This document shows, one piece after another, positions 1 to 7,536 of a stretch of 64,000 nt of DNA. The notes under the pieces are model-generated. The model had not been told where the DNA came from, ran no database searches, and saw nothing but the letters and a program-made list of their open reading frames with translations. The DNA lies in the NCBI GenBank assembly GCA_947450025.1, contig CANFTW010000011.1, forward strand, positions 57,921 to 121,920, written 5' to 3'. Source of the DNA: Bacteroidota bacterium. GTDB lineage: Bacteria > Bacteroidota > Bacteroidia > B-17B0 > Aurantibacillaceae. The number at the start of each line of letters is the position of its first letter. Position 1 is the stretch's first letter. A program made the position numbers and the translations under genes.

Positions 1-1037
1 TGCTTAAATCTTCGCGAATGTTATGGGATATTAGGCAAGCTAAACCAACTTTGAGCATTAAAGAAGGGGTTTATTACAGTCAATTAGATGGGTATTCGAT
101 TAAAGTGGGACAAAAAAGCAGAGATGGACAAACCCTATATAACTTAAGTATTTATGACCACTCCGATGGACTTGGAAATAATATTCAACTCTATGCAGAT
201 AGTGGTCAAATGAAAACTTCGGCAGATACCAACTATCTTCAAATTCAACTCAATAGTGGCACTAGATATGAAGATATTGTTCAAAGCTCTGAGCACAAAA
301 ACACAAGGCCCTTAATGCAACTGCTTTACAAAGAACTCAATGTTAATGTTGACATGAGTAGTTTTAAAATGAAGCAAACCGAAGAAGAGTTATTTAAAGG
401 CCATCATGAAATGATGAATGTTTGGCAAATTGCCAAAGAAATTGACACCATGAAAATGGAAATTGGTAAAAAACACCTTATTTTAAAAAATCAGTTTACG
501 AATTACTTTATTGCTCGCACCTTAAAATCATCAGAATTAAAAACGGCATACCAACCCATTACCACATTTTACGGAACATTGAATAAAGATGAATTTAGAC
601 GAAGTGTTGAAAATGCTCAAAATTTGGTAAGAAGTTCAAGCACTTATATCGATTCTATTAATGAAGAAATAACTGGCAAAGAGTTTACCATAATTGATTA
701 TTTGGTGGGTTGGCATAAAAAAATTAATATATCGTTTGCGGTGGTTGTCTTATTTTTTGTAGGAGCTTCTTTAGGGGCAATTATCAGAAAAGGAGGTATG
801 GGATTACCAGTTGTTGTGGCCGTCATCTTTTTTTTACTTTACTATGTTGTTTCTATCATTTATGAAGATTTAGTAATGGAAGGTGTTTACAATGTTGTTT
901 TTGGAACATGGTTTCCTCTCTTTTTATTTTTACCATTAGGCATATTTTTAACCTATAAAGCCGCTAAAGATTCTGCTTTATTCGACATGTCGGCATACTT
1001 AGAGCCTATTAAAAAATTATTTAAAAAGTCCAGCTAA
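1..1037 (+). CDS. LptF/LptG-family LPS export permease, 5'-truncated
   Basis: The reading frame is open from base 3 through the left edge, so the gene starts outside the window; the ATG at 18 is internal. What is left is the C-terminal part of a YjgP/YjgQ (LptF/LptG) permease: a beta-rich periplasmic domain (about residues 10-90 from the ATG at 18), a charged helical linker, and three closing membrane segments (about 236-256, 262-282, 298-313). In this family the protein pairs with LptB ATPase in the inner membrane to lift lipopolysaccharide towards the periplasmic bridge. LptF and LptG cannot be told apart from this fragment. The glycosyltransferase follows 8 bases downstream and is probably cotranscribed, which fits envelope biogenesis. 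Confidence 0.85.
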   Translation, partial: LKSSRMLWDIRQAKPTLSIKEGVYYSQLDGYSIKVGQKSRDGQTLYNLSIYDHSDGLGNNIQLYADSGQMKTSADTNYLQIQLNSGTRYEDIVQSSEHKNTRPLMQLLYKELNVNVDMSSFKMKQTEEELFKGHHEMMNVWQIAKEIDTMKMEIGKKHLILKNQFTNYFIARTLKSSELKTAYQPITTFYGTLNKDEFRRSVENAQNLVRSSSTYIDSINEEITGKEFTIIDYLVGWHKKINISFAVVVLFFVGASLGAIIRKGGMGLPVVVAVIFFLLYYVVSIIYEDLVMEGVYNVVFGTWFPLFLFLPLGIFLTYKAAKDSALFDMSAYLEPIKKLFKKSS

Positions 1038-1045
1038 TCTAAAAG

Positions 1046-2245
1046 ATGCGAATTCTTCAGTTATGCAATAAAGCTCCTTATCCAGCCAACGACGGGAGTT
1101 CTATTGCCATATACACTTTAGCAGAAGGCTTAGCCGATAATGGTATTGAATTACACTTACTCCCTATCAACACCAAAAAACATTTTAAACCAGATAATCA
1201 AGTGCCAGAGGAGTTTAAACTTAAAACGCATTACCAATCTGTATTTAAAAACACAAATACTAGTATTTTAGGGGCTTTCCTAAACTTGTTTACAAATCAA
1301 TCTTATTTTGTTAGCCGATTTTATTTCAAAGAATATGAACATGCTTTAATCAAAAAATTAAAGGAGACTGCATTTGACATCATTCAAATAGAAGGTGTTT
1401 TTATGGCGACTTACATTCCTATTATTAAAAAATATTCAAAGGCAAGCATCGTTTTACGAAGCCATAATGTTGAGCATCAAATTTGGGAACGACATTTAGA
1501 AACAGAAAAAAATATCATTAAAAAAAATTACTTGCAACTTCAAAACAATCGCTTAAAATCCTTTGAAATCAGAGTCTTTAATAAGGTTGATGCAATCATT
1601 ACCATTACTGATGAAGACCGAAAAACGATATCTTCAATTTGTCCCAATACCTTATCGTATACTTGCTTAACAGGACTTAATTTATTAAAGTATCCTAAAA
1701 TTCATGAAGCCAAACAACCACAAACCTTATTTCATTTTGCATCGATGGATTGGATGCCAAATGTTGAATCGGTTGATTGGTTATTGAATGAGGTTTGGCC
1801 CTCTATAGCAAAACAACTACCTCAAACTAAATTAGTGATTGCTGGCAGAGGCATGCCCGAGCGCTTTAAAAAATTAAGTTCTTCAAACATCTCCATTATT
1901 GAGCAAGTAACCGATTCAAGAGATTTTTACAACACCTATGATGTAATGCTGGTTCCTTTATGGTCTGGTAGTGGCTTACGAATAAAATTAGTTGAAGGCT
2001 TAGCTTATGGAAAGCCAATGATTACTACTAGTATTGGGGCTGAAGGCATCCCTTATACTTCCCATAAAAATTTAATTATTGCCGATTCATCATCAGAGTT
2101 TTCGGAAGCTATCATCAACGTATTATCCGATGCCGCTTTAAAAAGTAACTTACAAGATGGTGCTAGAGCTTTGGCTGAAAAACATTTTGATTATAAAGCC
2201 ATTGGCTTACAGCTAAAAGCTTTTTACCAAAGCCTTTGTCAATAA
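1046..2245 (+). CDS. GT4-type glycosyltransferase
   Basis: This 399-residue protein has the two-domain GT-B layout. The N-terminal acceptor domain starts with a strand and glycine-rich turn (MRILQLCNKAPYPANDGSS). The C-terminal donor domain includes GSGLRIKLVEGLAYGKPMI at about residues 310-328, where the Glu of the family's E-x(7)-E nucleotide-sugar site is expected, followed by the typical switch TTSIGAEGI. GT4 enzymes are retaining transferases that use NDP-sugars at the cytoplasmic face of the membrane. The acceptor cannot be read from sequence. Its position directly behind an LptF/G gene suggests cell-surface glycan or LPS work, but that is inference. A hairpin terminator follows the stop. 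Confidence 0.85.
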   Translation: MRILQLCNKAPYPANDGSSIAIYTLAEGLADNGIELHLLPINTKKHFKPDNQVPEEFKLKTHYQSVFKNTNTSILGAFLNLFTNQSYFVSRFYFKEYEHALIKKLKETAFDIIQIEGVFMATYIPIIKKYSKASIVLRSHNVEHQIWERHLETEKNIIKKNYLQLQNNRLKSFEIRVFNKVDAIITITDEDRKTISSICPNTLSYTCLTGLNLLKYPKIHEAKQPQTLFHFASMDWMPNVESVDWLLNEVWPSIAKQLPQTKLVIAGRGMPERFKKLSSSNISIIEQVTDSRDFYNTYDVMLVPLWSGSGLRIKLVEGLAYGKPMITTSIGAEGIPYTSHKNLIIADSSSEFSEAIINVLSDAALKSNLQDGARALAEKHFDYKAIGLQLKAFYQSLCQ

Positions 2246-2246
2246 A

Positions 2247-2276
2247 AAAATCCCTCACCATTGGTGAAGGATTTCT
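2247..2276. terminator. Bidirectional hairpin terminator
   Basis: Arms 2248-2259 and 2263-2274 pair (AAATCC-c-TCACC with GGTGA-a-GGATTT, one internal mismatch) around a three-base loop. A-rich and T-rich flanks allow use from either side. It separates the convergent glycosyltransferase and lipoprotein genes. Confidence 0.75.
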
Positions 2277-2295
2277 ATATATATTATTTTAAATT

Positions 2296-2652
2296 TTATT
2301 TTAAAATCACAATTTTCTCAACCGATTTACCTTCTTCTAACTTAATAATTCCTACTCCGTCTAATGTATCCGAAACAGCTTTAATATCTAAAATAGCGGG
2401 TAATTTAAACGTATAGGTACTTACACCTGCTCCATCAGAAACACCTTGTGCTTTTAAATCAGCTTCAACCGTAGCACCAGTTGCTGTTTTTACATTAGCA
2501 TATAATTTTACAGTAGCAGCTGGAATCACATTTCCATAAATATCTTGAGTGGTAATTTTTAATTTACAATCTGTCTTCTTTTGGCAAGAAGTATTAACTA
2601 CCACAACAAATAAACCTAACGCTAAGGATGTTATAAATAATTTAAGTTTCAT
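2296..2652 (-). CDS. Small lipoprotein with carboxypeptidase-regulatory-like fold
   Basis: The 118-residue product begins with a signal peptide ending in a lipobox-like VNTSC, with the lipidated Cys at residue 23, so it is predicted to be a lipoprotein of the periplasm or outer membrane. The mature part has the pattern of a short Ig-like, carboxypeptidase-regulatory domain: L-K-I-T-T-Q-D-x-G-N-x-I-P-x-A-x-V-K-L-Y, then a Ca-free beta sandwich ending EKIVIL. Such domains are structural or adhesive; no catalytic residues are visible. It is monocistronic, with a good -7 box upstream on the same strand and a shared terminator downstream. No specific function can be assigned. Confidence 0.7.
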   Translation of the reverse strand: MKLKLFITSLALGLFVVVVNTSCQKKTDCKLKITTQDIYGNVIPAATVKLYANVKTATGATVEADLKAQGVSDGAGVSTYTFKLPAILDIKAVSDTLDGVGIIKLEEGKSVEKIVILK

Positions 2653-2692
2653 TTTATTTTTATATTAATGATATTGGATTAATATTTGTACT

Positions 2693-2700
2693 CAAATATA
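2693..2700 (-). promoter_or_regulatory. Bacteroidota -7 box for the lipoprotein gene
   Basis: On the minus strand this reads TATATTTG, an exact TAnnTTTG match, about 40 bases upstream of the ATG at 2652. The intergenic space is shared with the plus-strand cyclophilin gene, so the two divergent promoters overlap. Confidence 0.6.
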
Positions 2701-2710
2701 AAATAAAAAA

Positions 2711-3556
2711 ATGAATAAAACCTACTTGAAAACTATATTATTGAGTCTAACCCTCATTTTAATGATTAAACTTGGCTTTTCTCAAACATTTTCAAAAGAA
2801 ACCATCCTGATTTCTACTTCCTATGGAACGATGAAAATTAAGTTATTTAACGAAACACCTCAGCATCGCGATAATTTTTTAAAATTAGTGAAAGAGCATT
2901 TTTACGACAGCTTGCTATTTCATCGAGTGATACAGGATTTTATGATTCAGGGAGGCGACCCAGATAGTAAACATGCAGAACCTGCAAAATTTTTGGGAGA
3001 TGGGGATTTAAAATACACCATTCCTGCTGAGTTTGTACCTAGCCTATGCCACAAAAAAGGCATGTTGTGTGCTGCCAGAAATGGAGATGATGTGAACCCC
3101 GAAAAAGCCTCATCGGCTTGCCAATTTTACATTGTGCAAGGTAAGATAAGAACCGATGAAGATTTAAAATCTTTTGAAAAACGAATTAATAAACCCTTGA
3201 TTTCAAAACTAAAAGAAGATGTGCTAAATAAGCCCGAAAACATTGCTTTAAAAGATAAGATTGATGGATTTAAGAAAGTCCAAAACAATGATAGCTTAAT
3301 GGTGTATTACAAAACCTTAAATAAATTGGTGGATGAGGAATATGCTAAAACACCACACTATGCTTTTCCAGAAGCGCATAAAACCATTTACAAAACCATT
3401 GGAGGCACTCCGCATTTAGATAGCCAATACACTATTTTTGGCGAAGTGATTGAAGGCCTAGACGTGATTGATAAAATAGCCGCTGTTGGCAAAAACAAAG
3501 ACGATAGACCTTTGATTGATATTAGAATGACGATTTCACTAATTGAAGATAAATAA
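2711..3556 (+). CDS. Secreted cyclophilin-type peptidyl-prolyl isomerase
   Basis: The 281-residue protein starts with a signal peptide cleaved near GFSQ (about residue 25), so it should work in the periplasm or at the outer membrane, catalysing cis-trans isomerisation of proline bonds during folding. The cyclophilin core is clear: YGTMKIKLF, then FHRVIQDFMIQGGDP at about 75-89 with the catalytic Arg, SSACQFYIVQG at about 133-143, and the closing block YTIFGEVIEGLDVIDKIA at about 239-256. Between these lies an extra stretch of about 85 charged, helical residues (about 145-230) that compact bacterial cyclophilins lack. The gene stands alone, divergent from the lipoprotein gene. Confidence 0.88.
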   Translation: MNKTYLKTILLSLTLILMIKLGFSQTFSKETILISTSYGTMKIKLFNETPQHRDNFLKLVKEHFYDSLLFHRVIQDFMIQGGDPDSKHAEPAKFLGDGDLKYTIPAEFVPSLCHKKGMLCAARNGDDVNPEKASSACQFYIVQGKIRTDEDLKSFEKRINKPLISKLKEDVLNKPENIALKDKIDGFKKVQNNDSLMVYYKTLNKLVDEEYAKTPHYAFPEAHKTIYKTIGGTPHLDSQYTIFGEVIEGLDVIDKIAAVGKNKDDRPLIDIRMTISLIEDK

Positions 3557-3583
3557 GTAATTTTAAGAAACTAAAAAAGACCA

Positions 3584-3652
3584 TTAACATATACCAATCT
3601 TGCTACCCTCTGAGCGATTGGTTTCATTTTATGAGTCTTATATGCTAGTTAG
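3584..3652 (+). repeat. Imperfect palindrome, attC-like, upstream of the esterase
   Basis: The element opens with TTAAC (3584-3588) and closes with GTTAG (3648-3652), followed by CTGCAA. Inside are ATATA (3589-3593) against TATAT (3640-3644) and CCAATC (3594-3599) against GATTGG (3616-3621). The layout (short end boxes, interrupted inner stems, asymmetric loop) is like an integron attC site. The GTTAGCTGCAA end resembles ends I recall from cassette-like intergenic elements in Bacteroidota; that part is memory, not a search. Confidence 0.4.
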
Positions 3653-3715
3653 CTGCAACCCTAAAAGACAGATTAAACTATCGAACGAAGAATTAGTCTA
3701 AAAAAATAAAAAGGC

Positions 3716-4849
3716 ATGAAAAAGATATTTCTACAATTTATATTGTTGACTTCACTATCAAATTTGGCTTTTGGTCAAACAAATATTTATGACAGTATTT
3801 TTGTTGGTGGACGTTGGAGAACTTTTTTAACACATCTACCAACAGGATATAATACTTCTAATAATTATCCTTTGGTTTTAGCATTTCACGGTGGCGGTTT
3901 ATTAGGTTATCAATCCATTCAATATCAATCTCGTTTATCTCAAAAATCAGATACTGCAGGTTTTATTGTTGTATATCCCGAAGGAGTAAAAATTGCAGGA
4001 AATAGAACTTGGAACGCAGGAGGTTGTTGCGCCCCATCAACAACACAAAATATTGACGACATAGGATTTGTAAATTCTTTACTAAACCATTTATTTTCAA
4101 ACAGACCTATTGATACAATAAGAGTTTATGCAACTGGTTTTTCAAATGGTGCATTACTATGTTATAGTCTTGCGAACCAACTAACAAATCGATTTGCCGC
4201 TATTGCAACAGTTGCAGGTAATTTAATGTATTATCCTTGGAATCCTTCAAGATCAATTCCAATCATTAGTTTTCATTCTTATCAAGACCAAAATGTAAAA
4301 TATTTTGGAGGTATTACAGTTGGAACAACTGGAACATACTTTCCGCCTCAAGATAGCATGTTTAATATTATAAGCTCAAATTATTCTTGTGGCATTTTGA
4401 AAGACACCTTGTTCCATAACACAACCCAATATGATCATTTTAAATATTCAAATTGTTCCTGTAACGCAATAATAGAGCAATATGTAAGCTATGACGGGGA
4501 ACATTCATGGCCTGGGGGTCTTTCATCAGGTACAGTAACTGTAAGTAATAAATTTAGTGCGACGTATTTAATGTGGCAGTTTTTTCAAAATTATACAACA
4601 AGCTGTTTAACAACTGGTATTGAAAATTTTAACGAAACAAATATTAAAATTGAGGCATTCCCAAATCCATTCTCAAACAAAATCAAACTAACTAACACGA
4701 CCGGAAATGAAAATTTTACCCTTATCAATTATTTTGGTCAAGTTATTTGGATAGGTAAAAATATTGAACAGCAGGATTTTTCTTACTTAACAAATGGTCT
4801 TTATTTCCTAAGAATTTACAATAGAACAATTAAACTAGTGAAACAATGA
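3716..4849 (+). CDS. Secreted PHB-depolymerase/feruloyl-esterase-like hydrolase with T9SS sorting domain
   Basis: This 377-residue alpha/beta hydrolase belongs to the LpqC/polyhydroxybutyrate-depolymerase/feruloyl-esterase group. A signal peptide ends near FGQ (residue 21). The oxyanion motif HGGG is at 58-61, the nucleophile elbow GFSNG puts the catalytic Ser at 143, and the likely triad partners are Asp191 (DQNVKY) and His263 (EHSWPGG). From about 313, after FPNPFSN, a type A T9SS C-terminal sorting domain follows, so the enzyme is exported across the outer membrane and probably surface-attached. Substrate is unknown; ester-linked plant or polyester material is typical. It is flanked on both sides by attC-like palindromes, which suggests arrival as a mobile cassette. 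Confidence 0.85.
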   Translation: MKKIFLQFILLTSLSNLAFGQTNIYDSIFVGGRWRTFLTHLPTGYNTSNNYPLVLAFHGGGLLGYQSIQYQSRLSQKSDTAGFIVVYPEGVKIAGNRTWNAGGCCAPSTTQNIDDIGFVNSLLNHLFSNRPIDTIRVYATGFSNGALLCYSLANQLTNRFAAIATVAGNLMYYPWNPSRSIPIISFHSYQDQNVKYFGGITVGTTGTYFPPQDSMFNIISSNYSCGILKDTLFHNTTQYDHFKYSNCSCNAIIEQYVSYDGEHSWPGGLSSGTVTVSNKFSATYLMWQFFQNYTTSCLTTGIENFNETNIKIEAFPNPFSNKIKLTNTTGNENFTLINYFGQVIWIGKNIEQQDFSYLTNGLYFLRIYNRTIKLVKQ

Positions 4850-4864
4850 AAAGAAAGGCAGCAC

Positions 4865-4938
4865 ATAACAGTGTGTAAGCAATATTGCCTTGCCGCAGGC
4901 GCAACACAAGGCAACATCGCCTGCACGCAAACCGTTAT
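4865..4938 (+). repeat. Imperfect palindrome, attC-like, downstream of the esterase
   Basis: End boxes ATAAC (4865-4869) and GTTAT (4934-4938) bound an imperfect palindrome of 74 bases. The inner arms TTGCCTTG and CAAGGCAA match perfectly, and the outer arms match with bulges and a four-base asymmetry. Extrahelical bases on one arm are what integron attC sites use for strand choice. The right end overlaps the stop codon of hutI (minus strand, 4935-4937). The left flank is GCAC. Confidence 0.5.
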
Positions 4939-6182
4939 TGCTTCACACCATTCAAATACACGCTCTCAATTAAATTACTTCCAAAAGAATAAGGAATAAA
5001 ACCATATGAACTAATTGGTTTGGTGATAAAGAAATTGGCTTTTTTACCTGGTGTAATACTTCCAACCTCAGCAGATACATTCATAGCATAGGCCGAATTA
5101 ATGGTACACGCATTAATCACTTCTTCAGGCGTTAATTTATATTGCACACAACCCAAGCTCATCATAAAATTCATGTTACCACTTGGGCAAGAACCTGGAT
5201 TAAAATCACTCGCAAACGCAATAGGCAAACCGGCATCAATCATTTTACGAGCTGGAGGCAAAGGCAAACTTAAAAAGAAAGCTGCACCTGGCAATACGGT
5301 TGCCATCGTATTTGAATTTTTCAAAACTTCAATATCCGTATCATTACAATATTCTAAATGATCAACACTAATGGCTCCGCAAGCCACACCTGCCTGTATT
5401 CCACCAAAATGACTCATTTGTTCGGCATGAACTTTAGGTACTAAGCCCTGTTCTTTCCCTGCTTTTAAAATGTATTCCGTTTCCTCTGGCGTAAAATAAT
5501 TTTGCTCACAAAACACATCTATAAAATCGGCTAATTTCTCAGCTGCTATTTTAGGAAGCATTTCATTTACTATTAAATTAATGTAGCCTTCTTTATTATT
5601 TTTAAATTCTAAAGGCAAGGCATGTGCTCCCAAAAACGTTGCTTTAACAGGAATCAAATTCAAGTCTTTAATACGCTTAATCACGCGTAACATTTTCAAT
5701 TCGCTTTCTACACTTAAACCATAACCGCTTTTAATTTCAATGCTTCCAGTACCTTGAGAGATCACTTCTCTTAAGCGCACCATGGCTTGTTCAAACAATT
5801 CGTCTTCGCTTGCTTCACTTAACTTTTTAGCAGAATTTAAAATGCCACCGCCACGTGCAAAAATCTCTTCGTAACTCAAGCCATTAATTCTATCCACAAA
5901 CTCCCCTTCTCTATTACCAGCATACACAATATGTGTGTGGCTATCGGCATAACAAGGCATCAAAATTTTTCCTTCACAATCAATAATTTCTAGTCCTTTC
6001 CAATCTTCAATTCCTGGAAAATCATCCATGCTTCCATAATCTGCGATTAAACCATTATCCACGGCTAACCACGCATTTTCAATACAAGGTAATTCCTTCA
6101 TCTCTGCCCCACTTACTTTCAACACAACTGTATCTCTAACCTGCACTAAGGATTTGATATTTTTAATTAAGAGTCTTGACAT
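4935..6182 (-). CDS. hutI: Imidazolonepropionase (histidine degradation)
   Basis: The 415-residue protein is a full-length member of the amidohydrolase superfamily and matches HutI, which hydrolyses 4-imidazolone-5-propionate to N-formimino-L-glutamate, the third step of histidine catabolism in the cytoplasm. Landmarks: SHTHIVYAGNREGE with the metal-binding HxH and the substrate-loop Arg, FARGGGI, a metal His in HAEQMSHFGG, and the catalytic Asp in SDFNPGSCPSGNM. The other hut genes are not in this window, so the gene stands alone here. Its stop codon lies inside the right end of the attC-like palindrome, so insertion of the neighbouring cassette may have occurred exactly at its 3' end. It is divergent from aroC. 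Confidence 0.95.
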   Translation of the reverse strand: MSRLLIKNIKSLVQVRDTVVLKVSGAEMKELPCIENAWLAVDNGLIADYGSMDDFPGIEDWKGLEIIDCEGKILMPCYADSHTHIVYAGNREGEFVDRINGLSYEEIFARGGGILNSAKKLSEASEDELFEQAMVRLREVISQGTGSIEIKSGYGLSVESELKMLRVIKRIKDLNLIPVKATFLGAHALPLEFKNNKEGYINLIVNEMLPKIAAEKLADFIDVFCEQNYFTPEETEYILKAGKEQGLVPKVHAEQMSHFGGIQAGVACGAISVDHLEYCNDTDIEVLKNSNTMATVLPGAAFFLSLPLPPARKMIDAGLPIAFASDFNPGSCPSGNMNFMMSLGCVQYKLTPEEVINACTINSAYAMNVSAEVGSITPGKKANFFITKPISSYGFIPYSFGSNLIESVYLNGVKQ

Positions 6183-6224
6183 ATGCTAACATTTTTGAAA
6201 GCGCAAGTTATTTAATTTATGGCT

Positions 6225-6232
6225 TATTTTTG
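6225..6232 (+). promoter_or_regulatory. -7 box upstream of aroC
   Basis: TATTTTTG matches TAnnTTTG and sits 23 bases before the aroC ATG at 6256. No well-spaced -33 TTTG is evident. Confidence 0.45.
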
Positions 6233-6255
6233 CTTAAAATGGTTATTTTTACATC

Positions 6256-7335
6256 ATGGCAGGTAATACTTTTGGAACCTTATTTCGATTAACCACCTTT
6301 GGCGAAAGTCATGGTGTGGCTTTAGGCGGCATTATTGATGGTTGCCCAGCAGGATTAGCAATTGATTTAGACTTTGTGAAATCTGAATTACAACGACGTA
6401 AACCCGGCCAATCATCTATTACCACACAAAGGAAAGAAGAAGATGAAGTAACATTCCTTTCAGGTATTTTTGAAGGCAAAACCACAGGGCATCCTATTGG
6501 CTTTACGATTGAAAACACCAATCAAAAACCTAACGACTACGAACATATAAAAGATGCTTATCGCCCTTCTCACGCCGATTTTACGTATCAAGAAAAATAT
6601 GGCATTAGAGATTACCGAGGTGGAGGCCGTTCCTCTGCTCGCGAAACGGCTTGCCGTATTGTTGGTGGCGCCATTGCCAAATTATATTTAAAGCACCTCA
6701 ACATTAGCCTACAAGCTTATGTAAGCCAAGTTGGACATATTAAGTTAGAAAAAAAATACCAAGACTTAGACTTATCTAAAACCGAAGAATCTATCATTCG
6801 TTGTCCAGATGCAGCCACCGCCTATAAAATGGTGAGTTACATAGAAGACATTAGAAAAGAAGGCGATACCATTGGCGGCATTGTAAGCTGTGTTGTAAAG
6901 GGAACTCCCATTGGTTTAGGAGAACCAGTATTTGATAAACTCCATGCTGATTTAGGAAAAGCCATGTTAAGCATTAATGCAGTGAAAGGTTTTGAATATG
7001 GCGAAGGTTTTAATTCCATCAACTTCAAAGGCTCAGAATTAAATGATGCTTTTACCTTAACAGATGGAAAAGTAAATACAGTGACTAATCATAGTGGCGG
7101 CATACAAGGCGGCATTAGCAACGGACAAGATATTTATTTTAATGTGGCTTTTAAACCAGTCGCCACTATTATGCAAGATCAACAAAGTGTTGATAAAGAC
7201 GGTAACGAAAGCACTGTTAAAGGTAAAGGACGCCACGACCCATGTGTATTACCAAGAGCAGTGCCAATAGTTGAAAGTATGGCGGCTTTAGTGTTGGTTG
7301 ACCATATCTTAAGAAACAAGACTTCTAAAATTTAA
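6256..7335 (+). CDS. aroC: Chorismate synthase
   Basis: The 359-residue protein matches chorismate synthase over its whole length. It converts 5-enolpyruvylshikimate-3-phosphate to chorismate with reduced FMN, the last step of the shikimate pathway. Signature stretches are [20 protein letters not shown] near the N-terminus, [29 protein letters not shown] at about 96-124 (given here as one block of conserved Arg, His and Gly positions around [12 protein letters not shown]), and [13 protein letters not shown] near the C-terminus. The gene is monocistronic in appearance, with a -7 box upstream and a repeat-bearing intergenic region of 201 bases downstream. No anomalies. Confidence 0.97.
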   Translation: MAGNTFGTLFRLTTFGESHGVALGGIIDGCPAGLAIDLDFVKSELQRRKPGQSSITTQRKEEDEVTFLSGIFEGKTTGHPIGFTIENTNQKPNDYEHIKDAYRPSHADFTYQEKYGIRDYRGGGRSSARETACRIVGGAIAKLYLKHLNISLQAYVSQVGHIKLEKKYQDLDLSKTEESIIRCPDAATAYKMVSYIEDIRKEGDTIGGIVSCVVKGTPIGLGEPVFDKLHADLGKAMLSINAVKGFEYGEGFNSINFKGSELNDAFTLTDGKVNTVTNHSGGIQGGISNGQDIYFNVAFKPVATIMQDQQSVDKDGNESTVKGKGRHDPCVLPRAVPIVESMAALVLVDHILRNKTSKI

Positions 7336-7387
7336 AATAGAACGCTGATTTCTTATGATACATACAAAAATTATTTATAAACTATTT

Positions 7388-7410
7388 GTCACTTCGAGCG
7401 AAGTCGAGAA
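7388..7410. repeat. Short palindromic intergenic repeat (REP-like)
   Basis: The core CTTCG-AG-CGAAG (7392-7403) is a perfect palindrome inside GTCACTTCGAGCGAAGTCGA. I recall this motif as a dispersed intergenic repeat in many Bacteroidota genomes, but only one copy is in this window. Confidence 0.45.
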
Positions 7411-7431
7411 TCGTTCTATAATACGAAAAAA

Positions 7432-7535
7432 CATAATTAATCATAACAACCCGTGTCATCTGCGTTCCATAAAAAACTAAAATCATAATTAATCATAACA
7501 ACCAACGCCACCTGCGTTCTATAAATATTTAAAAC
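7432..7535 (+). repeat. Two tandem copies of a 52-base repeat
   Basis: Copy one is 7432-7483 and copy two is 7484-7535. They share CATAATTAATCATAACAACC exactly at the left and CTGCGTTC a little further on, with several differences between and after. The second copy ends directly at the ATG of the symporter gene, so the repeat forms its immediate 5' untranslated region. Confidence 0.7.
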
Positions 7536-7536
7536 T

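Noticed and set aside
4935..6182. hut operon
   Set aside because: Only hutI is present; neighbours are aroC and an unrelated esterase.
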